NCBI GenBank assembly: GCA_030528765.1
Contig: JAUMYD010000004.1
Span: 1-27,551, forward strand
Direction of reading: 5' to 3'
From: Bacillota bacterium
GTDB taxonomy: Bacteria > Bacillota > Dehalobacteriia > UBA4068
Length of the DNA stretch: 27,551 nt
The notes under the pieces were generated by a model, which saw only the letters and a program-made list of their open reading frames with translations, did not search any database and had not been told where the DNA came from. The translations under genes were made by a program, and so were the position numbers. The stretch's first letter is position 1; each line of letters starts with the position of its first letter. Shown here in pieces: positions 14,478-22,225 of this stretch.

Positions 14478-16088
14478 TTACCCCTGCTCCAGCAGGGCCT
14501 GCGCCGCCCGAATGCCATCAATGGCAGAGCTGACGATACCCCCGGCATAGCCCGCTCCTTCCCCTGCCGGATACAGCCCCCGGCAATTCAGGGACATGCC
14601 ATTTTCCCCACGTAGCAGGCGCAGAGGGGCAGAGGTGCGGCTCTCCACAGCCGCCAGGATGCCCTCTCCGGCAAAGCCGGGAAGCTGCCTGTTCCAATGC
14701 AGCAGAGCTTTTTGCAAGCTGCTGCTCAGCTCCTCACCTAAAATGCCGCGAAGATCCGTCTCCTTCCAAACTGCAGTTTTGATCTGCCCGGCGGAAAGCA
14801 TCTCCTCCGGGGAGATGCTTTCTTCCCGGCCCAGAAAGGCAGCAATGCTCATCAGCGGCACCGCATGTGCGCCACCGCCGGCAGCAAAGGCTGCAGCCTC
14901 CAACTGCTCCTGAAAGAGCAAGCCATCCAGTATTTCTCTGCCAAAATCCCGGCCCGGGAAAACCTGTGTCACAAGGGCGCTGTTGGCCCAGCCGCTGTCC
15001 CGGACAGAAAGGCTCATGCCATTGACCACCAGATGATCCTCCTCGCTGGAGGCATTGACGATATAACCACCGGGGCAGTTACAAAAGCTGTAGCAGCCCC
15101 GTTCTCCTTCCATATCCTTGTAAGTCAGCTGATAATCGGCAGCTCCCAGCAAAGGGTGCCCGGCAAAGCCGCCATACTGATCACGGTCGATCAGATCCTG
15201 CCGATGTTGTATGCGCAGGCCTACTGCCAGAGCCTTCGCCTCCATTGCCAGGCCCAGATTGGCCAGCTCCCGATAAAGCGGGCGGGCGCTATGCCCCACT
15301 GCCAAAACAGCGGCCTTTGTCTCGATCTCCTGCGCCCTGCCTGCTGCATCCACAAAACGCAAGGCACGAAGCTGCCCCTGAGAGATCTCCAAACTCTGCA
15401 GGCGCTGCTCATAATGGAAGATCCCTCCAGCTGCAATAATACGCTGCCGCAGATTCGCGATCACCAGAGGGAGCCTGTCACTGCCAATGTGCGGACGGTG
15501 CCAATAGCGGATATCCGGCTGTGCGCCGCATTCCACAAGAATCCGCAGTACATCAGCACCCCGGCTATCCTTGCTGCGGGAAGTGAGCTTGCCATCGGAA
15601 AAGGCACCGGCGCCTCCCTCACCGAACTGGACATTGCTTTGGGGCAGGAGTTCTTCTCCTTTCCAAAAGCCTTCTACATCCCGGCTGCGAGCCTCCACAT
15701 CCTTTCCCTGTTCCATGATGAGCGGCTGCAGGCCCGCCTCTGCCAGCGTCAAGGCAGCAAAGAGACCAGCCGGCCCGGCACCGATCACCACCGGGCGTCC
15801 CTCCATTTTGGGGGCTGTTTTTTGCGGGAGAGTTTTTTTCTTCTCCTCTGCCTTCTGCCCGCGGACGGGACGGCGAAAGGCAGCTTCCACCGTGTAAATG
15901 AAAGCCGGATGCCCTTTATCCCGGGCATCCAGCGATTTCTTTATGATCTCCACCTCCAGCAGATCCTGGGGGGAGGCTCCCGCCCGGCGGCAAACCAGGC
16001 GGGATAAAGCCAGCTCCTCCTGTTCCGAAGAACCCAGCTCCAATAGGGGCAAAGATAATCCGGGCAGGCGTATCTTATTCTCTGTCAA
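14478..16088 (-). CDS. Uncharacterised FAD-dependent dehydrogenase (COG2509 type)
   Basis: This 536-residue flavoprotein has an N-terminal domain of about 95 residues and a Rossmann FAD site VVIGAGPAGLFAALTLAEAG (from residue 100). The family-typical stretch QFGEGGAGAFSDGKLTSR follows. A C-terminal GLYPAGEGAGYAGGIVSSA closes the FAD-binding fold. The physiological substrate of this family is unknown to me. The start is TTG 16088, supported by GGAGGAGG about eight bases upstream. It overlaps the TGA stop of cdaR (TTGA), implying coupled translation. It is followed by glmM. Its place between c-di-AMP and amino-sugar genes is suggestive, but its role there is not established. Confidence 0.88.
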   Translation of the reverse strand: MTENKIRLPGLSLPLLELGSSEQEELALSRLVCRRAGASPQDLLEVEIIKKSLDARDKGHPAFIYTVEAAFRRPVRGQKAEEKKKTLPQKTAPKMEGRPVVIGAGPAGLFAALTLAEAGLQPLIMEQGKDVEARSRDVEGFWKGEELLPQSNVQFGEGGAGAFSDGKLTSRSKDSRGADVLRILVECGAQPDIRYWHRPHIGSDRLPLVIANLRQRIIAAGGIFHYEQRLQSLEISQGQLRALRFVDAAGRAQEIETKAAVLAVGHSARPLYRELANLGLAMEAKALAVGLRIQHRQDLIDRDQYGGFAGHPLLGAADYQLTYKDMEGERGCYSFCNCPGGYIVNASSEEDHLVVNGMSLSVRDSGWANSALVTQVFPGRDFGREILDGLLFQEQLEAAAFAAGGGAHAVPLMSIAAFLGREESISPEEMLSAGQIKTAVWKETDLRGILGEELSSSLQKALLHWNRQLPGFAGEGILAAVESRTSAPLRLLRGENGMSLNCRGLYPAGEGAGYAGGIVSSAIDGIRAAQALLEQG

Positions 16089-17422
16089 TCCATATCCTCC
16101 TCCGGCTTTGCTTCTGTTTCTCCGCTTTCTTCATTCACAGCATCCTCCGAAACATCCTGCTCCTCCTGCTCAGAAGGATCCTCCGGCTGCTCACCGTTAT
16201 ACTCCATCACCGTAACTTCTACCGCAGCGGGATTGCAGGAAAGCAGGCTTACATTCGCAGGCAAATTCACATGGATCGGCAATGTATAGGAGCCGGGACC
16301 GCTGATCAGGCTCATATCCACAAAGGGGACCACCTGATTCTCGTCCAGATTGCTGATATAGGTATCTGCCCCGCTCAGATGGATCTCCATCTCCAAATTG
16401 GGCATCGTGCAGAGCAGTCCCTCTGCCAGATTTTCATAGTAAACCAAATTCTTTTTCACAGTGACAGTGGCTTCCGGCTCAATCTGCACAACAACAGTAG
16501 CCATATTTGTAGAGAGGCTTACATTATTGCCATGGATCAGGTTTACCGTGAAGCTGGTGGTCTTCTTCAGTTCACTTACATCCACCTTCGAAGTTTCCAC
16601 ATAGTAAAGCTTATTCAGCTCATCCAGGTCACCAAAGGCGCGAACCGTTGCCGGCTCCACCACCACACGGCTGATTCGATAACCCAACGCGGGCTCACCG
16701 TCATAGATCGGGGAAACGGCCACGCTTTTCTCCGGCTGCTCATAAACAATGGGGATCAGCACATTTACCGTGGAGGGGCTGAAGCTGAACATCTCACTGA
16801 TATTATTCCCATTGCTATCCAACACTTCAACAGAGAGGTTCTTTTTGTAATTCTCGCTGAATTCGCTGATATCCGCGCTGACAAAGACCGTGGAAACACG
16901 GGAAAGATTATTCTTCGAGCCGGAAAGTGTAACCATTTCCGGGCTCAGGATCGGATCCAGGCTGTTATAGCTATCCGCAGGGCTGCCGGCCACACGGACT
17001 TCCAGGGGGAAAGCTTCACTTTCCACTGCTTCCAGCGTGAAAGACATGCTCTCCGGCAGTACATTCACCAAGCTTATGCCTTCCGGGAGCTCCACTTCCA
17101 CAGGAAGGGTAGCCTCCCCTGCTTCCACATCGGAAAAATCACAGTAGGCAAAAATCTTCCGGGAGGAAAGTTCCTTCATAAGGGTACTGTTCCCCTGCAC
17201 CCGGATCGTCACCTGCCGATTGGTATCCGGGATCGCCAGACGAGAGCTAAGATCCCGCATTTCCACAGGAACGGTATAGCTTTCCTCCGTTGTGGGATTC
17301 TGGGTCTCCATCACATAAAACCAAAGCAAAATTGCCAATAATACAGCACAGAACCGAAAGCCCCAAAAATGCGGCGGCTGCCAGATCTGCTTCGTTTTGG
17401 CACGCAGACTTTTCATACTCAT
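16085..17422 (-). CDS. cdaR: YbbR-domain regulator of the c-di-AMP cyclase (CdaR)
   Basis: This 445-residue membrane-anchored protein has one N-terminal helix (about 21-38, FRFCAVLLAILLWFYVM) and then four YbbR-like beta domains outside the membrane. It ends in a long acidic tail (about the last 37 residues, rich in Glu, Asp, Ser and Pro). CdaR binds CdaA and modulates its cyclase activity. The ATG at 17422 overlaps the cdaA stop (TAATG), and GGGAGGAG lies upstream. A second in-frame ATG two codons later is also possible. The tail makes it more acidic and longer at the end than a minimal YbbR protein. Confidence 0.92.
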   Translation of the reverse strand: MSMKSLRAKTKQIWQPPHFWGFRFCAVLLAILLWFYVMETQNPTTEESYTVPVEMRDLSSRLAIPDTNRQVTIRVQGNSTLMKELSSRKIFAYCDFSDVEAGEATLPVEVELPEGISLVNVLPESMSFTLEAVESEAFPLEVRVAGSPADSYNSLDPILSPEMVTLSGSKNNLSRVSTVFVSADISEFSENYKKNLSVEVLDSNGNNISEMFSFSPSTVNVLIPIVYEQPEKSVAVSPIYDGEPALGYRISRVVVEPATVRAFGDLDELNKLYYVETSKVDVSELKKTTSFTVNLIHGNNVSLSTNMATVVVQIEPEATVTVKKNLVYYENLAEGLLCTMPNLEMEIHLSGADTYISNLDENQVVPFVDMSLISGPGSYTLPIHVNLPANVSLLSCNPAAVEVTVMEYNGEQPEDPSEQEEQDVSEDAVNEESGETEAKPEEDMD

Positions 17423-18237
17423 TAGGATTCTCCTCCCTTCTTCCGGAAGGGGCTGGAGCTGTCAGCCTTACTGAAATGCTCACCCAAGCGCTCCCGCAGC
17501 TGGCGGTCATCCAGATGCCTGAGCAATTTCCCATCCTGTGCCAGGGAAATAACGCCTGTTTCTTCTGAAACGATCAGCACAACAGCATCAGAAACCTCCG
17601 TAATGCCAATACCGGCCCGATGCCGAGTGCCCAGGGACATGCTGATATAGGGGTTATCAGACAGAGGGAGGAAGCAGGCAGCAGCAGCCACACGGTCACC
17701 CCGGATGATGGCTGCACCATCATGCAGAGGGGTATTGGGAACGAATATGTTCATCAGTAGCTCTTTCGTAACAGCTGCATCCACAGGGATCCCACTTTCG
17801 ATATAGTCGTTAAGGCCGGTTTCCCGCTCCACCACGAGCAGGGCACCGGTTTTCGTCTTGGCGCAAGCCACAGCGGCCTCCACCAAAGCGTCGATCAAAT
17901 GTGCCAAATCCGTGGTAGACAATGTATTCCGCCCGGAAAAAAGTCGGCCACGCCCCATCTGCTCCAAAACACGGCGCAGCTCCGGCTGGAACACCACCAC
18001 CAGGATCAGGAAAATAGAAGCCCAGACCTGATCCAAGAGCCATTGCACAGCATGAAGACCTACCCACTCGCTGACGATGGACATGATCAGGATCATAAAA
18101 ATCCCTTTCAGCAGCTGGGCAGCGCGAGTCCCTCTCACTAGAATCAATAATTTGTAAACAACAAAGGAAAGAATGGTAATATCGATCACAGCGGCGATAT
18201 AATCCCATGCAGTCCAATCAGCCATCATAGCCAGCAA
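17422..18237 (-). CDS. cdaA: Diadenylate cyclase (c-di-AMP synthase, CdaA)
   Basis: This 271-residue membrane enzyme condenses two ATP to cyclic di-AMP. Three hydrophobic helices (about 14-32, 43-60 and 70-84) precede the DAC domain. Its catalytic motifs are PLHDGAAIIRGD (DGA at 173-175) and GTRHRAGIGITE (RHR at 205-207). I take TTG 18237 as start, with GGGAGGG eight bases upstream. ATG 18228 is an alternative three codons in. It is the first gene of the cluster with cdaR, the FAD dehydrogenase, glmM and glmS. c-di-AMP controls potassium/osmolyte uptake and wall homeostasis in Firmicutes. No clear promoter was found in 18238-18400 on this strand. Confidence 0.96.
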   Translation of the reverse strand: MLAMMADWTAWDYIAAVIDITILSFVVYKLLILVRGTRAAQLLKGIFMILIMSIVSEWVGLHAVQWLLDQVWASIFLILVVVFQPELRRVLEQMGRGRLFSGRNTLSTTDLAHLIDALVEAAVACAKTKTGALLVVERETGLNDYIESGIPVDAAVTKELLMNIFVPNTPLHDGAAIIRGDRVAAAACFLPLSDNPYISMSLGTRHRAGIGITEVSDAVVLIVSEETGVISLAQDGKLLRHLDDRQLRERLGEHFSKADSSSPFRKKGGES

Positions 18238-18409
18238 AACCGCATCCCTCCCCGGGCGTATTAAAAAAGATATTCCAACTTATTTCTTTTTCGCCATTCA
18301 GCGGGAAAACCCTGCGCCAGCAGGAGGAGAAAGGGCAAGAAAACGAAAGAAAAATGAAAGGCAACCGGAAGCATACTTCCCCGGAAACAAAAGCAGGAAA
18401 AGTGTAACC

Positions 18410-18438
18410 TTTGCAGTCTTATTGGGAAGTTTTGTAAT
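18410..18438 (+). promoter_or_regulatory. Promoter of the DUF881 pair
   Basis: TTTGCA (18410-18415), 17 bases, TGTAAT (18433-18438), about 73 bases before the first DUF881 ATG. It lies in the 273-bp interval divergent from cdaA, which otherwise shows only purine-rich sequence. Confidence 0.55.
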
Positions 18439-18510
18439 AGAAAAGAAAGCGGGAAGGAAAAACATTTGCCTGGTCAAATACATCTTCCAGAAAAAACTTG
18501 GGAGGGCAGG

Positions 18511-19254
18511 ATGAATAAGCAGCCGCAGAAAAAAACCGATTTGACTTTTTGGGTAGTTCTACTGCTTCTGCTCCTGGGGCTTTTCCTTTACGGACGGCAT
18601 CTTCTGGAGGAAAGAAGATCCGAAGGGCAAAAGAGCGTAGAGGAGCTGGCCCATTATATCGAGAAGGCGGAAAAGGAGGGCGAAGCCCTGCATCAGGAGA
18701 TCCTGCGGCTTCAGGAAGAACTGCTTGCCAGCCACAAGGAAGAAAGCGAAGGAAAAGGCCTGATCAGCACACTTACTGCGGCACTGGAAACCCTGCAGCT
18801 CGCCGCCGGGCTCAGCGCAGTGCAGGGGCCGGGGCTCATCATCACGCTGCAGGACAACAAAGAAGGTGCAGAGCAGGCTCAGGCCAGCAAACCCGCCAGC
18901 TATAATCCAGCCAGCTATATCGTGCATGACAAAGATCTTCTTTACTTGATCCGGGCCCTTGCTCCCGCAGCGGAAGCGCTTTCCCTCAATGAGCTGCGCA
19001 TCACAGACTGCACCGCGATCCGCTGCCTGGGCTCGGTGATCCTGGTAAATTCCAGTCGCCTGACCCCGCCCTATGAAATCAAGGCCATTGGGGAGCCTTC
19101 TGCTCTGCAAGCTGCCCTGAACAATTCCGATCGCTATCGCGCCCTGCTCCGAACCCATATTCCTATAGAAATCCGGGCTGAGGAAAAAATTGAGATCGCA
19201 GCCTACAGTGGATCCTGCGATTTCAGCCACGGCAGGGTATCCGAAAGAAACTAA
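18511..19254 (+). CDS. DUF881 membrane protein, first copy
   Basis: This 247-residue protein has one N-terminal transmembrane helix (about 10-27). A charged coiled-coil region follows (about 36-85, many Glu/Lys/Leu). The DUF881 domain comes next, with VQGPGLIITLQDNKE at its start and LNELRITDCTAIRCLGSVIL in the middle. DUF881 proteins are poorly characterised and often lie near division genes in Gram-positives. The topology suggests a membrane-anchored extracytoplasmic domain. The start is ATG 18511 with GGGAGGG just upstream; a frame open 15 codons further lacks a site. The gene faces away from cdaA and is followed after 10 bases by a second DUF881 gene. Confidence 0.85.
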   Translation: MNKQPQKKTDLTFWVVLLLLLLGLFLYGRHLLEERRSEGQKSVEELAHYIEKAEKEGEALHQEILRLQEELLASHKEESEGKGLISTLTAALETLQLAAGLSAVQGPGLIITLQDNKEGAEQAQASKPASYNPASYIVHDKDLLYLIRALAPAAEALSLNELRITDCTAIRCLGSVILVNSSRLTPPYEIKAIGEPSALQAALNNSDRYRALLRTHIPIEIRAEEKIEIAAYSGSCDFSHGRVSERN

Positions 19255-19264
19255 GGAGGACAAT

Positions 19265-20089
19265 ATGTGGGAAAGCCTTTTCTGGATCCTTCTGGGCATG
19301 ATGGGTGGAGCCACCATAACATTGCTTTTTTTCCCGGAAAGCAAAAACAACCCCGTCCGCAGGCATCGACTCATACAGGCACTGAGCCTGCTTCTGCTTC
19401 TGGGAAGCGGCATCTTCATCATCAAAAGTCCGCTTTTCCTCGGTCAGAGCCTGCCCCTTACGGAGAAAACCCCGGGAGAGCTGGCGCTCTTGCTGAAAGG
19501 AGTAAACGAAAACAATTCAGCTCTTCAGGAAGAGCTGAAAAGTCTGCAGCAGGAACTGCAAAACAGCACAATGCTGCTGGAAAAGAAAAAAAGCCTGGCA
19601 AATAGCATCAGTGAACAGATCGACCTGCTCATGCTGATCAACGGCAGCCACGCCGTCAGCGGGCCGGGGCTTCGCATCAGCATACAGGAGCCATCCAATC
19701 TGATGTATTATGATATCATCGACCTGGTGAACGAGCTTTTTCTGAGTGGAGCGGAGGCAGTTGCCATCAATGGGCAGCGCTTCACCTATCGTATGCAGAT
19801 CGGGGAAAGGCTCAGCAGCCAGCTCCTTTTCAGTGGGGAAAGCGGCAGACCAATACAGGACAGCAAGTATGTTATCACGATCAACAAAAAAGAACTGGAA
19901 TACCCTCTGCATATTCAGGCGATCGGTCCTGCTGCAACCATGGAAAAGGCCATTGATTATCCCGGGGGCATTCTGGAAAGCCTCTCCGCCCTTTATGGAG
20001 TAAAGCCACAGCTAAGCCAGAGCAGCAGCATCACTCTGCCCGCAGCTGAACCCAGGGAATTCCTCTATGCACAGCCTTTGGAAAAATAA
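19265..20089 (+). CDS. DUF881 membrane protein, second copy with two membrane helices
   Basis: This 274-residue paralogue of the preceding protein has two predicted helices (about 5-23 and 37-55) instead of one. A coiled coil (about 72-120) and a DUF881 domain (VSGPGLRISIQEP, then ELFLSGAEAVAINGQRFT) follow. The ATG at 19265 has GGAGG six bases before it. The two genes are clearly co-transcribed. Sequence similarity between them is low outside the domain core, so they are not a recent duplication and may form a heteromeric complex (inference). No enzymatic motif is visible. Confidence 0.83.
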   Translation: MWESLFWILLGMMGGATITLLFFPESKNNPVRRHRLIQALSLLLLLGSGIFIIKSPLFLGQSLPLTEKTPGELALLLKGVNENNSALQEELKSLQQELQNSTMLLEKKKSLANSISEQIDLLMLINGSHAVSGPGLRISIQEPSNLMYYDIIDLVNELFLSGAEAVAINGQRFTYRMQIGERLSSQLLFSGESGRPIQDSKYVITINKKELEYPLHIQAIGPAATMEKAIDYPGGILESLSALYGVKPQLSQSSSITLPAAEPREFLYAQPLEK

Positions 20090-20147
20090 TGCTGCCTGCA
20101 CAAAAGGCATTCTCCGGAATAGCCTATCTGCAAAGGAGGAAATGCCC

Positions 20148-20393
20148 ATGGAGAAAGAAATATACAGCCTGCGCCAGCTTCCCCCGGGGAAATCAGCCCG
20201 CGTTCTGCGGGTGGACGCAGAAGAAAGCCAGAAGGAAAGGCTGGCGGAGCTCGGTCTCTTCCCGGGAGCAGAGATCCGCTGCCTCTTCTCTGCTCCGGCT
20301 GGAGACCCTCGGGCCTACCAACTGCGCGGCTTCACTCTGGCCCTGCGAAACAGAGACAGCAGCAGGATCCTGATCCGGACGGATCCGGAATAA
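20148..20393 (+). CDS. FeoA-domain protein (SH3-like)
   Basis: This 81-residue FeoA-family protein has the motif KERLAELGLFPGAEIRCL, then the strand YQLRGFTLALR, and finally SRILIR. FeoA proteins assist the ferrous iron transporter FeoB, but no feoB is adjacent, so the partner is elsewhere or different. The start is ATG 20148, eight bases after AGGAGG. An ATG at 20142 is only two bases from the same site. It lies 58 bases after the second DUF881 gene with no terminator between, so it is probably in the same transcript. Confidence 0.85.
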   Translation: MEKEIYSLRQLPPGKSARVLRVDAEESQKERLAELGLFPGAEIRCLFSAPAGDPRAYQLRGFTLALRNRDSSRILIRTDPE

Positions 20394-20431
20394 GCCCAGC
20401 GGTAATCAGCCTTCCGCAGAAAAGCTATGCA

Positions 20432-20495
20432 AAGGAGCAGCCTGTCCTCTGCCCGGGAGGCCCCCGGAGTAGGAGAAGGCTGCTCCTTGCTTTCT
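20432..20495 (+). terminator. Terminator after FeoA gene
   Basis: A perfect 12-bp stem AAGGAGCAGCCT (20432-20443) pairs with AGGCTGCTCCTT (20477-20488). A GC-rich inner part contains CCGGG-type pairing, and GCTTTCTCT follows. It ends the DUF881-FeoA unit. Confidence 0.7.
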
Positions 20496-20522
20496 CTGAT
20501 AAGTGGCTGTAGCTGGACAGGA

Positions 20523-20551
20523 TTGACAGTTTCCCCGGAATTTGCTATTAT
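20523..20551 (+). promoter_or_regulatory. Promoter of DMT permease gene
   Basis: A consensus TTGACA (20523-20528), a 17-base spacer and TATTAT (20546-20551), about 33 bases before the ATG. Confidence 0.8.
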
Positions 20552-20583
20552 ATCCAAGCAAAATATTTTTTGGGGAATGAAAA

Positions 20584-21471
20584 ATGAACAATTACTTTAA
20601 AGGGGTCTTTTATACCGCGCTTTCAGCCTTTTTATATGGTCTGACGCCCTGGGCCGTTACCTATATCATCAGCCAGGGTGGGAATTCCCTCAGCAATTGC
20701 TTCCTGCGCTGCCTTCTCTGCCTGCCCTTCGCCTTCCTGCTGCTGCTCCGTCTGCCAAAGGAAGAACGAAAACTGAAAAAAGAAGAGCTCAAGCAAATCA
20801 TTATCCTGGCCCTTTCCTTGGGCATCACGATGATGATGCTCATTGGCTCCTACAGCATGGTGGGGACCAGCATGGCGACCAGCCTGCATTTTTCTTATCC
20901 GGCCTTCACCCTTTTGGGTAGCGCTGTCTTCTATAAAGAAAAGATCCGTCCTCTTTCGGCTTTGTGCGTGGGCATGACGCTTTTGGGCGTTCTCCTTTGC
21001 TACAGCCCGGAACTGAACGGTAGCATTGCGGGAACACTGGTGGCCTTTTTCTCCGGCGCGACCTATGCCTGGTATATGATCCACCTGGAAAAAAGTGGCC
21101 TTTCAAGGATGCACCCTATGAAGCTGGCCTTTTATCTGCATTTTTTCATGGCCTTTTTGACCGGAGCGGTGGCCACGATTTCCGGTGATTTCCCCGTAAG
21201 CATGAGCTGGAGCGGCTGGGGAATGCAGCTGATCGTATCTTTGGCACTGGCTCTGGGTGCAGCAGCACTGCTGCCAATGGGGATCCGCCATATTGGCTCA
21301 CAGAAAGCCTCCGTGCTGAGTACCTTCGAACCGCTTACCGCTATTCTGATGGGGCTGCTGGTCCTGGGAGAACCCTATAGCGGGAAAACCATACTGGGGA
21401 TGCTGCTGATCCTGATAGCAGTGCTGGTTCTGACCCTGGTGGATAGAAAACAAGCTTCAGCAGCCGAATAA
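20584..21471 (+). CDS. DMT-superfamily permease (two EamA domains)
   Basis: This 295-residue inner-membrane protein has about ten hydrophobic helices in two EamA repeats (about 8-140 and 150-288). Typical marks are the first-repeat end FSYPAFTLLGSAVFYKEKI and the second-repeat end LSTFEPLTAILMGLLVLGEP. The cytoplasmic loop after helix 2-3 is Lys/Glu-rich (KEERKLKKEELKQ). Members export amino acids or other metabolites; the substrate here cannot be told. A GGGGA site precedes the ATG, and the gene has its own strong promoter. No terminator is obvious before the next gene's promoter. Confidence 0.9.
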   Translation: MNNYFKGVFYTALSAFLYGLTPWAVTYIISQGGNSLSNCFLRCLLCLPFAFLLLLRLPKEERKLKKEELKQIIILALSLGITMMMLIGSYSMVGTSMATSLHFSYPAFTLLGSAVFYKEKIRPLSALCVGMTLLGVLLCYSPELNGSIAGTLVAFFSGATYAWYMIHLEKSGLSRMHPMKLAFYLHFFMAFLTGAVATISGDFPVSMSWSGWGMQLIVSLALALGAAALLPMGIRHIGSQKASVLSTFEPLTAILMGLLVLGEPYSGKTILGMLLILIAVLVLTLVDRKQASAAE

Positions 21472-21495
21472 ATATACTCTCTGCTGCATTTTAAC

Positions 21496-21524
21496 TTGAC
21501 GAAGTGCAGGCAGAATGCTATCAT
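21496..21524 (+). promoter_or_regulatory. Promoter of small membrane-anchored protein
   Basis: TTGACG (21496-21501), 17 bases, TATCAT (21519-21524), about 38 bases before the ATG at 21563. Confidence 0.7.
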
Positions 21525-21562
21525 AATCAATAAGTCAATTTTTTACGAAAGAGGGAACAGCC

Positions 21563-22114
21563 ATGAAAAAGATATTGCTGATTTTGTTGGGCATTGTGCT
21601 TTTGCTTATCGTTGTGCTGGCGATCTGGCCTACGGGCAGCTCAAATAACCCGGAGAAGCAGCTGGAAGGTGCCTTGGAGCAGCTTTTCACTGGGCCCAAT
21701 GCAACCTATGCCAGCTTTATTCAGGAAACTCTGCCTTCTTTAGGGCTGGAGACAACCCCTGCGGAAGAGGTGCAGGCCTTTATTCACTCTGAGGTTATGA
21801 ATGCCATTCTGGAGTCCAACCCGGAGGATGGCCCCATGCCGGATGATGTCCTTTACCAATGCTGGGATGCCGGTCTTTATGAGATCCACAGCCTCTGCGT
21901 AGGTCTGAACCGGGAGATGGAGCTGAAAAAGCCGGAGATCACCCCCACCGAGATCGAGACGATTTTCGTCTTTACTGCCACTGTGCTTTGCAACAAGGAA
22001 GCCGAAAAGATTGAAGTTCCCATCAGCGGCCAGGCCAGTTTTGATGCAAACGGCAATCTGCTCAGCATCACCTTTATTGATGGGCTGGTGGAGCTGGTGG
22101 AAACACTGGAATAA
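21563..22114 (+). CDS. Hypothetical membrane-anchored protein
   Basis: This 183-residue protein begins MKKILLILLGIVLLLIVVLA, a signal anchor without a lipobox Cys, and has an acidic outer domain of about 155 residues. It has three scattered Cys residues (about 112, 121 and 151) and no recognised motif. The later part (FVFTATVLCNKEAEKIEVPI, then SFDANGNLLSITFIDGLVEL) has the look of a beta sheet fold. I know no family for it. The gene has its own promoter and GAGGGA site, and a terminator follows, so it is a one-gene unit. It is a real gene by codon usage and signals, but no function can be proposed. Confidence 0.75.
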   Translation: MKKILLILLGIVLLLIVVLAIWPTGSSNNPEKQLEGALEQLFTGPNATYASFIQETLPSLGLETTPAEEVQAFIHSEVMNAILESNPEDGPMPDDVLYQCWDAGLYEIHSLCVGLNREMELKKPEITPTEIETIFVFTATVLCNKEAEKIEVPISGQASFDANGNLLSITFIDGLVELVETLE

Positions 22115-22148
22115 GAAGTTCCATATAACGAAATATTGTCAAGCTAAG

Positions 22149-22180
22149 AATCCCCCGTTATCGGAAGATAGCGGGGGATT
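22149..22180. terminator. Shared bidirectional terminator hairpin
   Basis: AATCCCCCGTTATC (22149-22162) pairs with GATAGCGGGGGATT (22167-22180), a 14-bp stem with one G-U pair and a GGAA-type loop. It lies between the convergent 21563-22114 gene and the AT-rich gene ending at 22226, and may serve both. Neither side has a strong T-run. Confidence 0.65.
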
Positions 22181-22225
22181 TGTGTAGGGGTTATCAAGAT
22201 TGTTATTTGAAGCTTTGCTAAAATT

